The notes below the pieces were generated by a model. That model saw nothing but the letters and a program-made list of their open reading frames with translations. It searched no databases and was not told the DNA's origin. From an uncultured Prevotella sp. (GTDB lineage: Bacteria; Bacteroidota; Bacteroidia; Bacteroidales; Bacteroidaceae), in assembly GCA_900770845.1 (NCBI GenBank), contig CAAGLS010000027.1:1-6077 (forward strand): a stretch of 6,077 nt of DNA, read 5' to 3'. Both the position numbers and the translations under genes were made by a program. Shown piece by piece: positions 1-5,948 of this stretch. How positions within the stretch are numbered: position 1 is the first letter of the stretch; each line of letters starts with the position of its first letter.

Positions 1-4
1 CGGT

Positions 5-69
5 CTCAAAACGTCAAGTCTCATCGGTCGTGTAGCCCGCTACACTCCCTCTTCAACTTACGTTTTGAG
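5..69. repeat. Nested inverted repeat (cruciform-like)
   Basis: CTCAAAACGT (5-14) is matched by ACGTTTTGAG (60-69). The stem continues past one bulged base with AAGT (16-19) and ACTT (56-59). Inside it sits a second perfect hairpin, GTGTAG (30-35), loop CCCG, CTACAC (40-45). The element lies downstream of the minus-strand operon, but it has no U-tract on that strand within the window, so it is not a standard intrinsic terminator. It may be a dispersed repeat or an RNA element; this cannot be settled from one copy. Confidence 0.6.
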
Positions 70-118
70 TCCCGATAGCTTGCAGAATACGCCGCGACCT
101 AATTTTTAGAACCGACCT

Positions 119-883
119 TCAGCTCTGAGCGTCGTCGGCCGACACGATGCCCTCACCCATGGCAAGGTCCTCGTAGGCCTGGTTCATCTCGTTGACGAGC
201 GTCTCGTAGTTGGCGGCATCGAGGGTGGCGCGGCGGAACACGCCGTCGAGTCCTATCCTCTCCGTCTCTGCCCAGACATCCAACGGCTCATCGTGGAGCA
301 ACGCGGCCATCCCCTCGGCCATCATGCGCAGCACCGAAGGCTGATGGAGAGAGGCTTTTCCCGTTGCGGCCGCCTTGATGCCGAGGGCGTAGGCGTGCAT
401 GGTGGAGCGCACCACGGCGCGTATGCCGTGGTCGGTGTCGAGCCATCCGGCAGTCTCCGGCTCCATCGCGTCGGCCTTGCGTTGCAGGATATGGTCGGCC
501 ACGCCCTGCATCCGGCCATTGAGAAGACAGCCCATCTGCCGCCGATACTCCTCCACAATGTGGTCGAAGAGTGGCTTTGACCCCGACGCGTAGCGCAAGA
601 GCATTTTACGGGGCGTGGCGTCGGTGAACCTGCGGCGCCGCATGTCGTCCACCGCCTGCTCATAACTGTCGAAGTTGACGGCGATGAGCAGCGGGAACAT
701 CACGTGGAAGAAATACTCATTGATGTGGTCGAAGTGTTCGGCCACCAATTGCCTCACCAATTGTGGAGTCGGCTTCTCGCCACTCCGCTCCCTGCGGCCG
801 TCCACAAGCCCGGTGAAGAATCCCTCGAAGAATCCCCTCACCATGGAAGAAGCCACTTGGCGCTTGGCTATTTGTCGTGTCAT
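119..883 (-). CDS. Unrecognised 254-residue helical protein, coupled to MATE pump
   Basis: I do not recognise this family. The protein is 254 residues with no signal peptide and no clear membrane helix; the longest hydrophobic run is short (about residues 58-70, FFHVMFPLLIAV). It reads as mostly alpha-helical, with a basic aromatic N-terminus (about 14-35, VRGFFEGFFTGLVDGRR), an RRRR run near 82-85 and an acidic C-terminus, so it is probably cytoplasmic. The start is well supported: its ATG (881-883) overlaps the TGA of the upstream efflux pump in an ATGA junction, implying one mRNA and translational coupling. No promoter is visible directly in front of it. The long central helices recall the ligand-binding part of TetR-type regulators, but I see no helix-turn-helix, so I do not assign that. 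A role linked to the pump is an inference from the coupling only. Confidence 0.85.
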   Translation of the reverse strand: MTRQIAKRQVASSMVRGFFEGFFTGLVDGRRERSGEKPTPQLVRQLVAEHFDHINEYFFHVMFPLLIAVNFDSYEQAVDDMRRRRFTDATPRKMLLRYASGSKPLFDHIVEEYRRQMGCLLNGRMQGVADHILQRKADAMEPETAGWLDTDHGIRAVVRSTMHAYALGIKAAATGKASLHQPSVLRMMAEGMAALLHDEPLDVWAETERIGLDGVFRRATLDAANYETLVNEMNQAYEDLAMGEGIVSADDAQS

Positions 884-2226
884 ATCTTTTGTTTGTCCAA
901 TTTACGAAGAAAACCTGCGGCTACGGGATAGGCCAACAGCACCGAGCAGACATCGCTCACGGCCTGGCACATCTCCACGCCCAAGAGTCCGAAGACGCGG
1001 GGCAGGATGAGGATGAGCGGGATGAAGAAAAGTCCGCTGCGCGCCGCTGCCACGAGATTGGCGCGCAAGGGTTGCCGGCAGGTCTGCAGGAGCATGTTGC
1101 TCACGACGATGACCGCCCCCAAGGGCCACGTGAGCAGCTGCAGCCTCAGAGCCTCAATGCCGATCTTGATGACGGCGGGGTCGTCGCGGAAGATGCGGAT
1201 GGCGTCGTGGCTGAAGAGCAGGCATACCGCCGAGGCCGCGACGAGAAACCAGAAGCTGACTTTCATGGCAAACCAGTAGCCCCGCTTCATGCGGTCGTAG
1301 AGCTTGGCCCCATAGCAGAAGCCGCAGAAGGGCTGGAAGCCCTGTCCCGTTCCGATGACCACCGCCAAGACAAACATCGAGATGCGGTTGACAATGGTCA
1401 TGGCGGCGATGGCGGCGTCGCCGTAGGCTCCGGCTGCAATGTTGAGCATCAGCGTGGAGAAGGCGGCCAAGCCCTGGCGGTTGAGCGACGGACTGCCACC
1501 ATAGAAGATTTCCCTGAACAGCGACTTGGTGGGGGTGAACAGCCTCAGCCGAATGGGAATGTTGCCGGGCTGGCCGCTCATGTGGAGCAGCACCAGAAAC
1601 CCGCAGACCTGCCCCACCACGGAGGCCAACGCGGCTCCCGTCACGCCCATGTCGAAGACGAAGATGAAGAGCGGGTCGAGGGCCACGTTGAGCAGCGCGC
1701 CCGTGACGATGCCCAACATGGACTTGGAGGCGTTGCCCTGGAAGCGCATCTGGTTGTTGAGCGTCAGACTGCTGGTGATGAACGGCACTCCGAGGAGCGA
1801 CACGCTAAGATAACGCTTCGTATAGGGGAGGATGGTGGGCGTGGAGCCCAACAACACCGAGAGGGGCTCAAGGAACACGAGGCCCAACGCCGCGAACACC
1901 ACACCGCAGAGAAAAGAATAGACGAATCCCGTGCTGGCCATGCGCGAGGCGTTGTCGTGGCGGCGCGCGCCAAGCTCGGCCGAGATGTAGTTGCCCGAGC
2001 CGTGGCCGAAGAAGAAGCCCGTGGCCTGGAAGAAGAACATCAGCGTGAACACCACGCCCACAGCTGCGGTGGAGGCGGTATTGAGCTTGCCCACGAAGAA
2101 TGTGTCAGCGATGTTGTAGAAGTTGGTCACGAGCATCGACACAATGGTTGGCAAGGCCATCGTGAGTATCACGCGGTGGATGGGACCGGTGGTGAGGAAG
2201 GTGTAGTTGTCTCTTTGTTTTCCCAA
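880..2226 (-). CDS. MATE family (MepA-like) multidrug/cation efflux pump
   Basis: A multi-helix inner-membrane antiporter that would export drugs or other organic cations using an ion gradient; the substrate is not predictable. With a TTG start at 2224-2226 the protein has 448 residues, typical for MATE. Family landmarks are in order: NYTFLTTGPI (7-16), ALPTIVSMLVTNFYNIADTFFVG (helix 1, to about 46), GHGSGNYIS (74-82), NQMRFQGN (158-165), NVALDPLFIF (180-189) and GVTGAALAS (194-202). The second half repeats the six-helix plan and ends in a basic tail (RKLDKQK). The frame stays open upstream to an ATG at 2511, but the promoter at 2381-2412 lies inside that extension, and the added 95 residues are Arg-rich and unlike the family. 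The next ATG (2158-2160) would remove the conserved N-terminal segment. TTG is therefore the best start, though not proven. It is the first gene of a two-gene operon, and its stop overlaps the next start. Confidence 0.9.
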   Translation of the reverse strand: MGKQRDNYTFLTTGPIHRVILTMALPTIVSMLVTNFYNIADTFFVGKLNTASTAAVGVVFTLMFFFQATGFFFGHGSGNYISAELGARRHDNASRMASTGFVYSFLCGVVFAALGLVFLEPLSVLLGSTPTILPYTKRYLSVSLLGVPFITSSLTLNNQMRFQGNASKSMLGIVTGALLNVALDPLFIFVFDMGVTGAALASVVGQVCGFLVLLHMSGQPGNIPIRLRLFTPTKSLFREIFYGGSPSLNRQGLAAFSTLMLNIAAGAYGDAAIAAMTIVNRISMFVLAVVIGTGQGFQPFCGFCYGAKLYDRMKRGYWFAMKVSFWFLVAASAVCLLFSHDAIRIFRDDPAVIKIGIEALRLQLLTWPLGAVIVVSNMLLQTCRQPLRANLVAAARSGLFFIPLILILPRVFGLLGVEMCQAVSDVCSVLLAYPVAAGFLRKLDKQKI

Positions 2227-2376
2227 ACCCTTATACCTTATTATATATATATGTATATCATGTCCTGCAAGAGTCCACGCCGCGCGTCGCCTCACAAGGG
2301 TCCCGCCGTATCGCCAAACGGAGATTGCCACGCGACCGATGCGTCTGGCCACAGGCCGCAGTCCCCACTCTTGCAC
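2227..2376 (-). promoter_or_regulatory. Structured mRNA leader of the MATE operon (riboswitch-like)
   Basis: This is the predicted 5' untranslated region between the promoter and the TTG start, about 150 nt. A perfect 9-bp pair, ACTCTTGCA (2367-2375) with TGCAAGAGT (2266-2274), would close the structure right at the 5' end. Inside it are GGCC/GGCC (2354-2357 and 2347-2350, loop of three), CGCGT/ACGCG (2330-2334 with 2283-2287) and CCGT/ACGG (2318-2321 with 2306-2309). After the closing stem the leader turns AT-rich and contains a six-codon frame (2261-2241, M-I-Y-I-Y-I-stop) and AAGG just before TTG. The shape resembles a metabolite- or drug-sensing leader, but I could not match it to a known riboswitch class. 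The stems are individually short, and chance pairing is possible in GC-rich DNA. Confidence 0.4.
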
Positions 2377-2380
2377 GATG

Positions 2381-2412
2381 CAAAGGTAGGTGTTTTTTTC
2401 CAATCCATCAAA
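2381..2412 (-). promoter_or_regulatory. Bacteroidota-type promoter for the MATE operon
   Basis: On the minus strand TTTG (2412-2409) is followed by exactly 20 bases and then TACCTTTG (2388-2381). This fits the Bacteroidota housekeeping consensus TTTG-N19-21-TAnnTTTG. Transcription would begin near 2374-2376, which rules out translation from the ATG at 2511 on this mRNA. Confidence 0.75.
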
Positions 2413-2556
2413 AACAAAGGCGGGAAAAACCAAGATGGAGAATGAAGACTGCGAAAGGACGGGAGGCCGCACACAGCGGACGGCAACTGACAAACATCGC
2501 CCGCATTTCAAAATTCAGTAGCCAAAAAGGTCTGTTTCACCTAAAATTTACTACAC

Positions 2557-2585
2557 TATGCAAGCGGAATTCACTTTTTTGCATA
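2557..2585. repeat. Inverted repeat upstream of the secreted-protein promoter
   Basis: TATGCAA (2557-2563) and TTGCATA (2579-2585) form a perfect 7-bp inverted repeat with a 15-base spacer, ending 16 bases before the -33 TTTG of the plus-strand promoter. The placement would suit a regulator-binding site. A chance occurrence in AT-rich DNA cannot be excluded. The rest of 2413-2601 shows nothing else recognisable. Confidence 0.3.
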
Positions 2586-2601
2586 ATTTCTTTAAAAAAC
2601 A

Positions 2602-2633
2602 TTTGGGTTGTATCATTTTATTTCCTATATTTG
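2602..2633 (+). promoter_or_regulatory. Bacteroidota-type promoter for the secreted protein gene
   Basis: TTTG (2602-2605), 20 bases, then TATATTTG (2626-2633) matches TTTG-N20-TAnnTTTG exactly. The expected transcript starts near 2640, giving a leader of about 67 nt before the ATG at 2707. It faces away from the MATE operon promoter, so the two units are divergent. Confidence 0.8.
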
Positions 2634-2651
2634 CCGACAGAGAGTAGAAAG

Positions 2652-2680
2652 AACGGTTCTCAATGGAGAAGAAAACCGTT
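2652..2680 (+). promoter_or_regulatory. Stem-loop in the leader of the secreted protein gene
   Basis: AACGGTT (2652-2658) pairs with AACCGTT (2674-2680), and CTC (2659-2661) with GAG (2666-2668) inside it, with an interior bulge. It lies in the predicted 5' untranslated region, 26 bases before the start codon. It may stabilise the mRNA or mediate control; no function is shown by the sequence. Confidence 0.4.
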
Positions 2681-2706
2681 GATTGTTTCATTAAAAGAAG
2701 TTGAAT

Positions 2707-4383
2707 ATGAAGAAATTTACACTCGTATGCCTTGCAACGTTCATTGCAACCGCATCCTTTGGTCAGAAGCCTACGACCTTATTGAAAACCGCCACCCCCT
2801 CAGACAAAGTTCCATCGAAAGAAGTGCGCATGAACGCGCCCAAGAGCCTTGCGAGTGTGCGCGAGCAGCTCAAGGCCAACCGAGTGGCTGTGAGAAAGGA
2901 TTTCACGCCCACCGTGGCCACACCCATCACCGAGGCTCCAGCCGGCGAGGAACACCTGAACGCTTTCCTACGCAGCGACTACTACTACAACTTCTGGGGA
3001 TACATCGTCTCCGGCAGCAATGAGGCTGGCGTGGGCAACTACGTGATGACCGACGACGCCATCTACCTGAAGGATCCCTTCAGCGGATTACCCACAGAAA
3101 CCTACCTGAAACTGGACAAGACGGCCGACAACGAGTATGTGGCCCACCTCCCGCAGGCCATCTACAACGAGGACTACGAAGGCACCACCTACCACTACTA
3201 TGCCTCGAAGCTGAAAATCAACGATGAGGGAACGACCTACTTAGCCGACACGCTCGACGACAACACCGTCGACCAGGACGTGAAGTTCATCCTCGACAAC
3301 GACACGCTCAAGGCCGTTGACCTCGACGGCGAGAGAATCATCGGACTCACCGACGACACCTACGCCTGGTACGGCTATGGCGACTTCAACTACGCCCTCT
3401 ACGACAATCCCTACACGGTCACCACTGTGCCCGACGGCGCTACGATAGAGAAATGGACGCTCAACAAGCAGTTGCTGGTCAACGTAGCCATTGTCGACAA
3501 CGATGTCTACGTGCAGGATCCCGTGTTGGGCGAGAACGGCAACTGGTTCAAGGGCACCATCTCCGGCGGCAAGGCCACATTCTCCGGAATGCAGTACATG
3601 GGCGTCAACAGCGGCTACGCCACCCATGAGTTCTTCTTCCCCGGCACCTACTCCACCTACCAGGACGAAAAGGGGCAGACGCAGTACACTTACGCAATTG
3701 CCAACGACATCGTGCTCAACTACGACAAGGACGCCAAGAAGCTCTCCTACTCCGTAGACAGCACTGCGTTCATCATCAACGCCTCGCCGAGCAGGGTCTA
3801 CTACATCAACTGCTACAATGATCCCGTGCTGCAAAAGTTCGTTGAGGTTGCCGCCACTCCGGCCGACCCCGTCATCACCAACCTCACGGCATACGACGAG
3901 CAGTATGGCGCCGGATTCCAGTTCGACCTCCCGGCCACCGACGTTGACGGAAACTTCATCGACCCCGCCAAGCTCTACTACAACATCTACTTCGACGACA
4001 GCGAGGATCCCGAGACGTTCTCGCCTGACGACTATAAGAATCTGACCGAGGACATGACCAACGTGCCTTACGACTTCACCGACAACTACGACTTCACCTA
4101 CGTTGGAGAATCCCACACTTTATACTTCTACGTGGCTGAATACGACAACATCGGTGTGAGCCAGACCTACACGGGTGGCGGCGAGACACACCGCTCCAAC
4201 ATCGTCTGGGCTACGAACCCAACGAGCATCAAGGGTGTGACCAACGATGCCAAGACCGTGAGGAGCGTCAACTACTACGACCTTTCCGGCCGCAAGGTCT
4301 CCGCGCCCGCACAGGGTCTCTACATCAAGACCATCACCTACACCGATGGAAGCAAGAAGACCGTGAAGCGCATGGCCAAATGA
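2707..4383 (+). CDS. Secreted protein with type IX-like C-terminal sorting domain
   Basis: The protein is 558 residues from the ATG at 2707. The frame also allows TTG at 2701, but MKKFTLVCLATFIATASFG is a clean signal peptide from 2707, with likely cleavage before Q20, as often seen in Bacteroidota. After a basic linker (about 30-70), the body is acidic and rich in Tyr, Asp, Asn and Thr, as in beta-rich surface proteins. Around residues 386-500 (from PADPVITNLTAYDEQYGAGF) it looks like a fibronectin-type or immunoglobulin-like beta domain. The last about 37 residues (YYDLSGRK, GLYIKTITY, DGSKKTVK) resemble the type A sorting domain of type IX secretion, here in the form common in Prevotella. 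It is probably exported through the outer membrane or surface-attached. No enzymatic motif is seen and the function is unknown. It is a single-gene unit with its own promoter and terminator. Confidence 0.88.
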   Translation: MKKFTLVCLATFIATASFGQKPTTLLKTATPSDKVPSKEVRMNAPKSLASVREQLKANRVAVRKDFTPTVATPITEAPAGEEHLNAFLRSDYYYNFWGYIVSGSNEAGVGNYVMTDDAIYLKDPFSGLPTETYLKLDKTADNEYVAHLPQAIYNEDYEGTTYHYYASKLKINDEGTTYLADTLDDNTVDQDVKFILDNDTLKAVDLDGERIIGLTDDTYAWYGYGDFNYALYDNPYTVTTVPDGATIEKWTLNKQLLVNVAIVDNDVYVQDPVLGENGNWFKGTISGGKATFSGMQYMGVNSGYATHEFFFPGTYSTYQDEKGQTQYTYAIANDIVLNYDKDAKKLSYSVDSTAFIINASPSRVYYINCYNDPVLQKFVEVAATPADPVITNLTAYDEQYGAGFQFDLPATDVDGNFIDPAKLYYNIYFDDSEDPETFSPDDYKNLTEDMTNVPYDFTDNYDFTYVGESHTLYFYVAEYDNIGVSQTYTGGGETHRSNIVWATNPTSIKGVTNDAKTVRSVNYYDLSGRKVSAPAQGLYIKTITYTDGSKKTVKRMAK

Positions 4384-4419
4384 CAATCTTGAAAGAGATG
4401 TGAAGCTAAATAACAATGG

Positions 4420-4434
4420 CCCCTCTGCAAGGGG
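4420..4434 (+). repeat. Small hairpin between stop codon and terminator
   Basis: CCCCT (4420-4424), a five-base loop and AGGGG (4430-4434) form a compact hairpin 36 bases after the stop codon. It has no T-tract. It may protect the mRNA 3' end together with the terminator that follows. Confidence 0.4.
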
Positions 4435-4440
4435 AAACCA

Positions 4441-4478
4441 CGCCCGGTGAGAGCCTTCTCTCGCCGGGCGTTTTTTTT
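4441..4478 (+). terminator. Intrinsic terminator of the secreted protein gene
   Basis: CGCCCGGTGAGAG (4441-4453) pairs along all 13 positions with CTCTCGCCGGGCG (4458-4470), with one T-G wobble and a CCTT loop. Eight T residues (4471-4478) and a further T-rich stretch follow. This is a textbook rho-independent terminator for the gene ending at 4383. Confidence 0.93.
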
Positions 4479-4547
4479 GTTTTGTTCCATCGCAGACAAC
4501 CGCCGATCGCCGTGCATTGCAAGTCTGTGCGCCGCAGTCGTTCTGTT

Positions 4548-4567
4548 CGTCAGACTACAGTCTGACG
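4548..4567. repeat. 20-bp palindrome
   Basis: CGTCAGACT (4548-4556), a two-base centre and AGTCTGACG (4559-4567) form a near-continuous palindrome. The length and tight centre suit a dimeric DNA-binding protein. No T-tract follows, so it is not a terminator. It directly abuts the tandem repeat that begins at 4567. Confidence 0.6.
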
Positions 4568-4609
4568 CCCGCAGCCTTCCTTCCCCCGCCCGCAGCCTGC
4601 CTCTCCCCC
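4567..4609. repeat. GC-rich tandem duplication, 21/22 bp
   Basis: Two adjacent copies both begin GCCCGCAGCCT and end in a C run: 4567-4587 (21 bp) and 4588-4609 (22 bp). A partial GCCCGC follows at 4612-4617. It is strongly C-rich on the plus strand and could be a slippage product or part of the repeat region that continues to the right. Confidence 0.5.
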
Positions 4610-4631
4610 AACGCCCGCTCATCTTGTGTGG

Positions 4632-4707
4632 CAATTGCCACGGAATATCGTCTCAGTTGTCACGCAGTTGTGTGTCAGTTGTCACGATATACTGTGACAA
4701 TTGTCAC
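4632..4707. repeat. Four-copy iteron-like array, 22-bp period
   Basis: The ten-base motif CARTTGYCAC occurs at 4632-4641, 4654-4663, 4676-4685 and 4698-4707, each start exactly 22 bp after the last. Sequence between the motifs is not conserved, so this is a phased array rather than a simple duplication. A degenerate fifth copy (CAGTTGTGTG, 4665-4674) sits at the 11-bp half-step. The outer copies are widened into perfect palindromes: GTGGCAATTGCCAC (4628-4641) and TGTGACAATTGTCACA (4693-4708). A period of 22 bp is two helical turns, placing all copies on one DNA face. It is likely a cooperative protein-binding site, for example a repressor operator, a replication-type iteron or recombinase accessory sites. 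The partner is unknown. Confidence 0.7.
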
Positions 4708-4863
4708 ACATCATGGACAGGCGACAGGGAAACCACCGCAACCTATTGGGCAAAGGGGCAAGATACAAGGAATGGCCGAGCCGCAGGAAGTAAACAGCAC
4801 GGCTACAAAAGGAATGCGGGAAATATATTTTGCTCAGAAAACCTAAAAAAAGGCTCTTGTTTA

Positions 4864-4895
4864 TTTGCTGAATAGACAAATAATGTGTATCTTTG
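4864..4895 (+). promoter_or_regulatory. Bacteroidota-type promoter of a short transcript
   Basis: TTTG (4864-4867), 20 bases, then TATCTTTG (4888-4895) matches the consensus perfectly. Transcription would start near 4902. No protein gene follows on the plus strand before a terminator about 70 bases downstream, so the product is probably a small RNA. Confidence 0.75.
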
Positions 4896-4901
4896 CAAAA
4901 C

Positions 4902-5006
4902 CATTACATAGTTGAGAACAACAGCATTAAGCTAATTTGCTCTCTCGTCTTTACACCTTATATTGTAGCGTCTCAAAACCGCGGAGGTTGAGAGACGCTT
5001 TTTTTC
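4902..5006 (+). ncRNA. Candidate small non-coding RNA, about 105 nt
   Basis: The transcript is bounded by the promoter at 4864-4895 and the terminator at 4967-5005, with no ATG between them. A small hairpin GTTG-AGAA-CAAC (4911-4922) lies near the 5' end. TCTCTC (4941-4946) can pair with GAGAGA (4990-4995) in competition with the terminator stem, so an attenuator is an alternative reading. Its 3' end lies close to the 3' end of the convergent recombinase gene. I do not recognise it as 6S, SRP or tmRNA. The boundaries are inferred, not observed. Confidence 0.5.
4967..5005 (+). terminator. Intrinsic terminator of the candidate small RNA
   Basis: AGCGTCTC (4967-4974) pairs with GAGACGCT (4992-4999). 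Beyond an AA/GA internal loop, AACC (4977-4980) pairs with GGTT (4986-4989), leaving a GCGGA loop. Seven T residues follow (4999-5005). The T-tract is only on the plus side, so it serves the plus strand and is not an obvious terminator for the recombinase on the other strand. Confidence 0.85.
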
Positions 5007-5020
5007 GTTTTCTTTATGCA

Positions 5021-5947
5021 CTATTTCCCAAGAGACTTGAACATCTTTGTGATGCAACGCTTCTTCTGTTCCATGTTGGGGTGTACATAGAGATTGAGCG
5101 TTGTAGTGATGTTGGCATGACCGAGCAGCACGCTGACAGTCTTGTAGTCGCAGTTGCTCTCAATACAGCGAGTGGCGAAGCTATGGCGCAAGCCATGGTA
5201 TTTCAGCCGTGGAATGTCAAGGCGTTTCATCAGCCGATAGTAGTAGTTGCGGTAAGTGCGCGGTTCAGTGGGCTTCACTTCGTTGGTCAGCACATAGTAG
5301 TCTGGGGGCACCACCTTTTTCAGTGGCCTCACCATCGCCAAGAGTTCCTTGCTCATGGGTATCTCACGGCAAGAGTTTTTCGTCTTGGGCGTATTGATGA
5401 CTAATTCCGTATGCTTGTGGTCGCCCTCCAGGATGTAGATGCGCTCAATGGTGCGGTTCACAGTAATAGTACCTTTGACCGTGTCCATGTCCGACCATTT
5501 CAGTCCGCATATCTCTCCGATGCGCAGTCCTGCAGTCAGACTGATGTAGATGCCAAGGTTGCGGAAAGTGAAGTTCTGCTTGATGAAGTCGAGTATCTTC
5601 TTGTGGTTTGCAATGGTCAGGACCTCCATCTCCTTGATCGTATCTATTGTAGGGTACTTGATGTCCCATTCGCAGTAGTTCATCCATTCGTTCTTCACTC
5701 CAAACTTCATCACCATTTTCAAGACAATCAGAATGTCCTTCACCGTCTTTGTGCTTAGTCCGCTGTCCAGTTTCTGCAACACGAATTCCTGCACAAGTTC
5801 CTCACTCAGAGCCTCACACTCGCCAAAGACAGGCATGATGTGGTTCTCCAAAATCAATGCGTAAGCAGCGTAAGTCGACTGCTTCACGTAGCGTTGCTTG
5901 TCTTCTTTCCAAGCCAACGCAATCTCTCTAATCGTTTTTTTAGTCAT
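5021..5947 (-). CDS. Tyrosine recombinase, probable hsdS invertase
   Basis: A 308-residue site-specific recombinase of the phage-integrase family that breaks and rejoins DNA through a tyrosine. Residues about 5-100 form the helical core-binding domain (YVKQSTYAAYALILENHIMP). The catalytic domain keeps all expected residues: R142 in AGLRIGEICGL, the beta-hairpin lysine in TPKTKNSCREIP (K188 or K190), H251 and R254 in YHGLRHSFATR, H277 in LLGHANITTT and the nucleophile Y287 in NLYVH. It looks complete and active. The ATG (5945-5947) has AAGGA five bases upstream. The gene reads AT-richer than the genes to its left, suggesting a different origin. Generic integrases of this type also sit in conjugative elements and phages, but the hsdS start directly across the short divergent gap points to inversion of restriction-specificity segments. 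The choice of DNA target is an inference. Confidence 0.9.
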   Translation of the reverse strand: MTKKTIREIALAWKEDKQRYVKQSTYAAYALILENHIMPVFGECEALSEELVQEFVLQKLDSGLSTKTVKDILIVLKMVMKFGVKNEWMNYCEWDIKYPTIDTIKEMEVLTIANHKKILDFIKQNFTFRNLGIYISLTAGLRIGEICGLKWSDMDTVKGTITVNRTIERIYILEGDHKHTELVINTPKTKNSCREIPMSKELLAMVRPLKKVVPPDYYVLTNEVKPTEPRTYRNYYYRLMKRLDIPRLKYHGLRHSFATRCIESNCDYKTVSVLLGHANITTTLNLYVHPNMEQKKRCITKMFKSLGK

Positions 5948-5948
5948 G

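Larger units (their letters stand above)
4487..4863. other. Non-coding stretch with repeats, no credible protein gene
   Basis: This stretch of about 380 bases carries only short open frames without Bacteroidota-like protein character. It holds the palindrome at 4548-4567, the GC-rich tandem repeat at 4567-4609 and the 22-bp phased array at 4632-4707, listed separately. From 4723 to 4863 I see no clear element. It separates an ordinary gene from the recombinase/hsdS region and may mark the boundary of the variable locus. Confidence 0.6.

Noticed and set aside
877..2445. 522-codon open frame on the plus strand opposite the MATE gene
   Set aside because: The translation is His/Glu/Arg-rich, low-complexity sequence of the kind produced antisense to a GC-rich membrane protein gene. 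It has no family motif, while the minus strand encodes a clear MATE pump.
2325..3023. 232-codon plus-strand frame spanning the intergenic region and the start of the secreted gene
   Set aside because: It crosses both divergent promoters and a stem-loop, has no recognisable domain and is out of frame with the well-supported gene at 2707.
3241..4116. 291-codon open frame on the minus strand inside the secreted protein gene
   Set aside because: It is Val/Gly-rich antisense sequence with no motif, promoter or neighbour support. The plus-strand frame has a signal peptide and a sorting tail.
4632..4707. CRISPR array
   Set aside because: The conserved unit is only 10 bases with 12-base gaps, far shorter than CRISPR repeats and spacers, and no cas gene is present.
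4447..4875. 142-codon plus-strand frame over the non-coding stretch
   Set aside because: It begins inside the terminator hairpin and runs through the palindrome and repeat array. Its Ser/Cys/Arg-rich composition looks non-coding.
3..4979. Shared GTCTCAAAAC at 3-12 and 4970-4979 as possible attachment-site repeats
   Set aside because: The match is only 10 bases, each copy is explained by its own stem, and flanks do not agree. It is likely chance.
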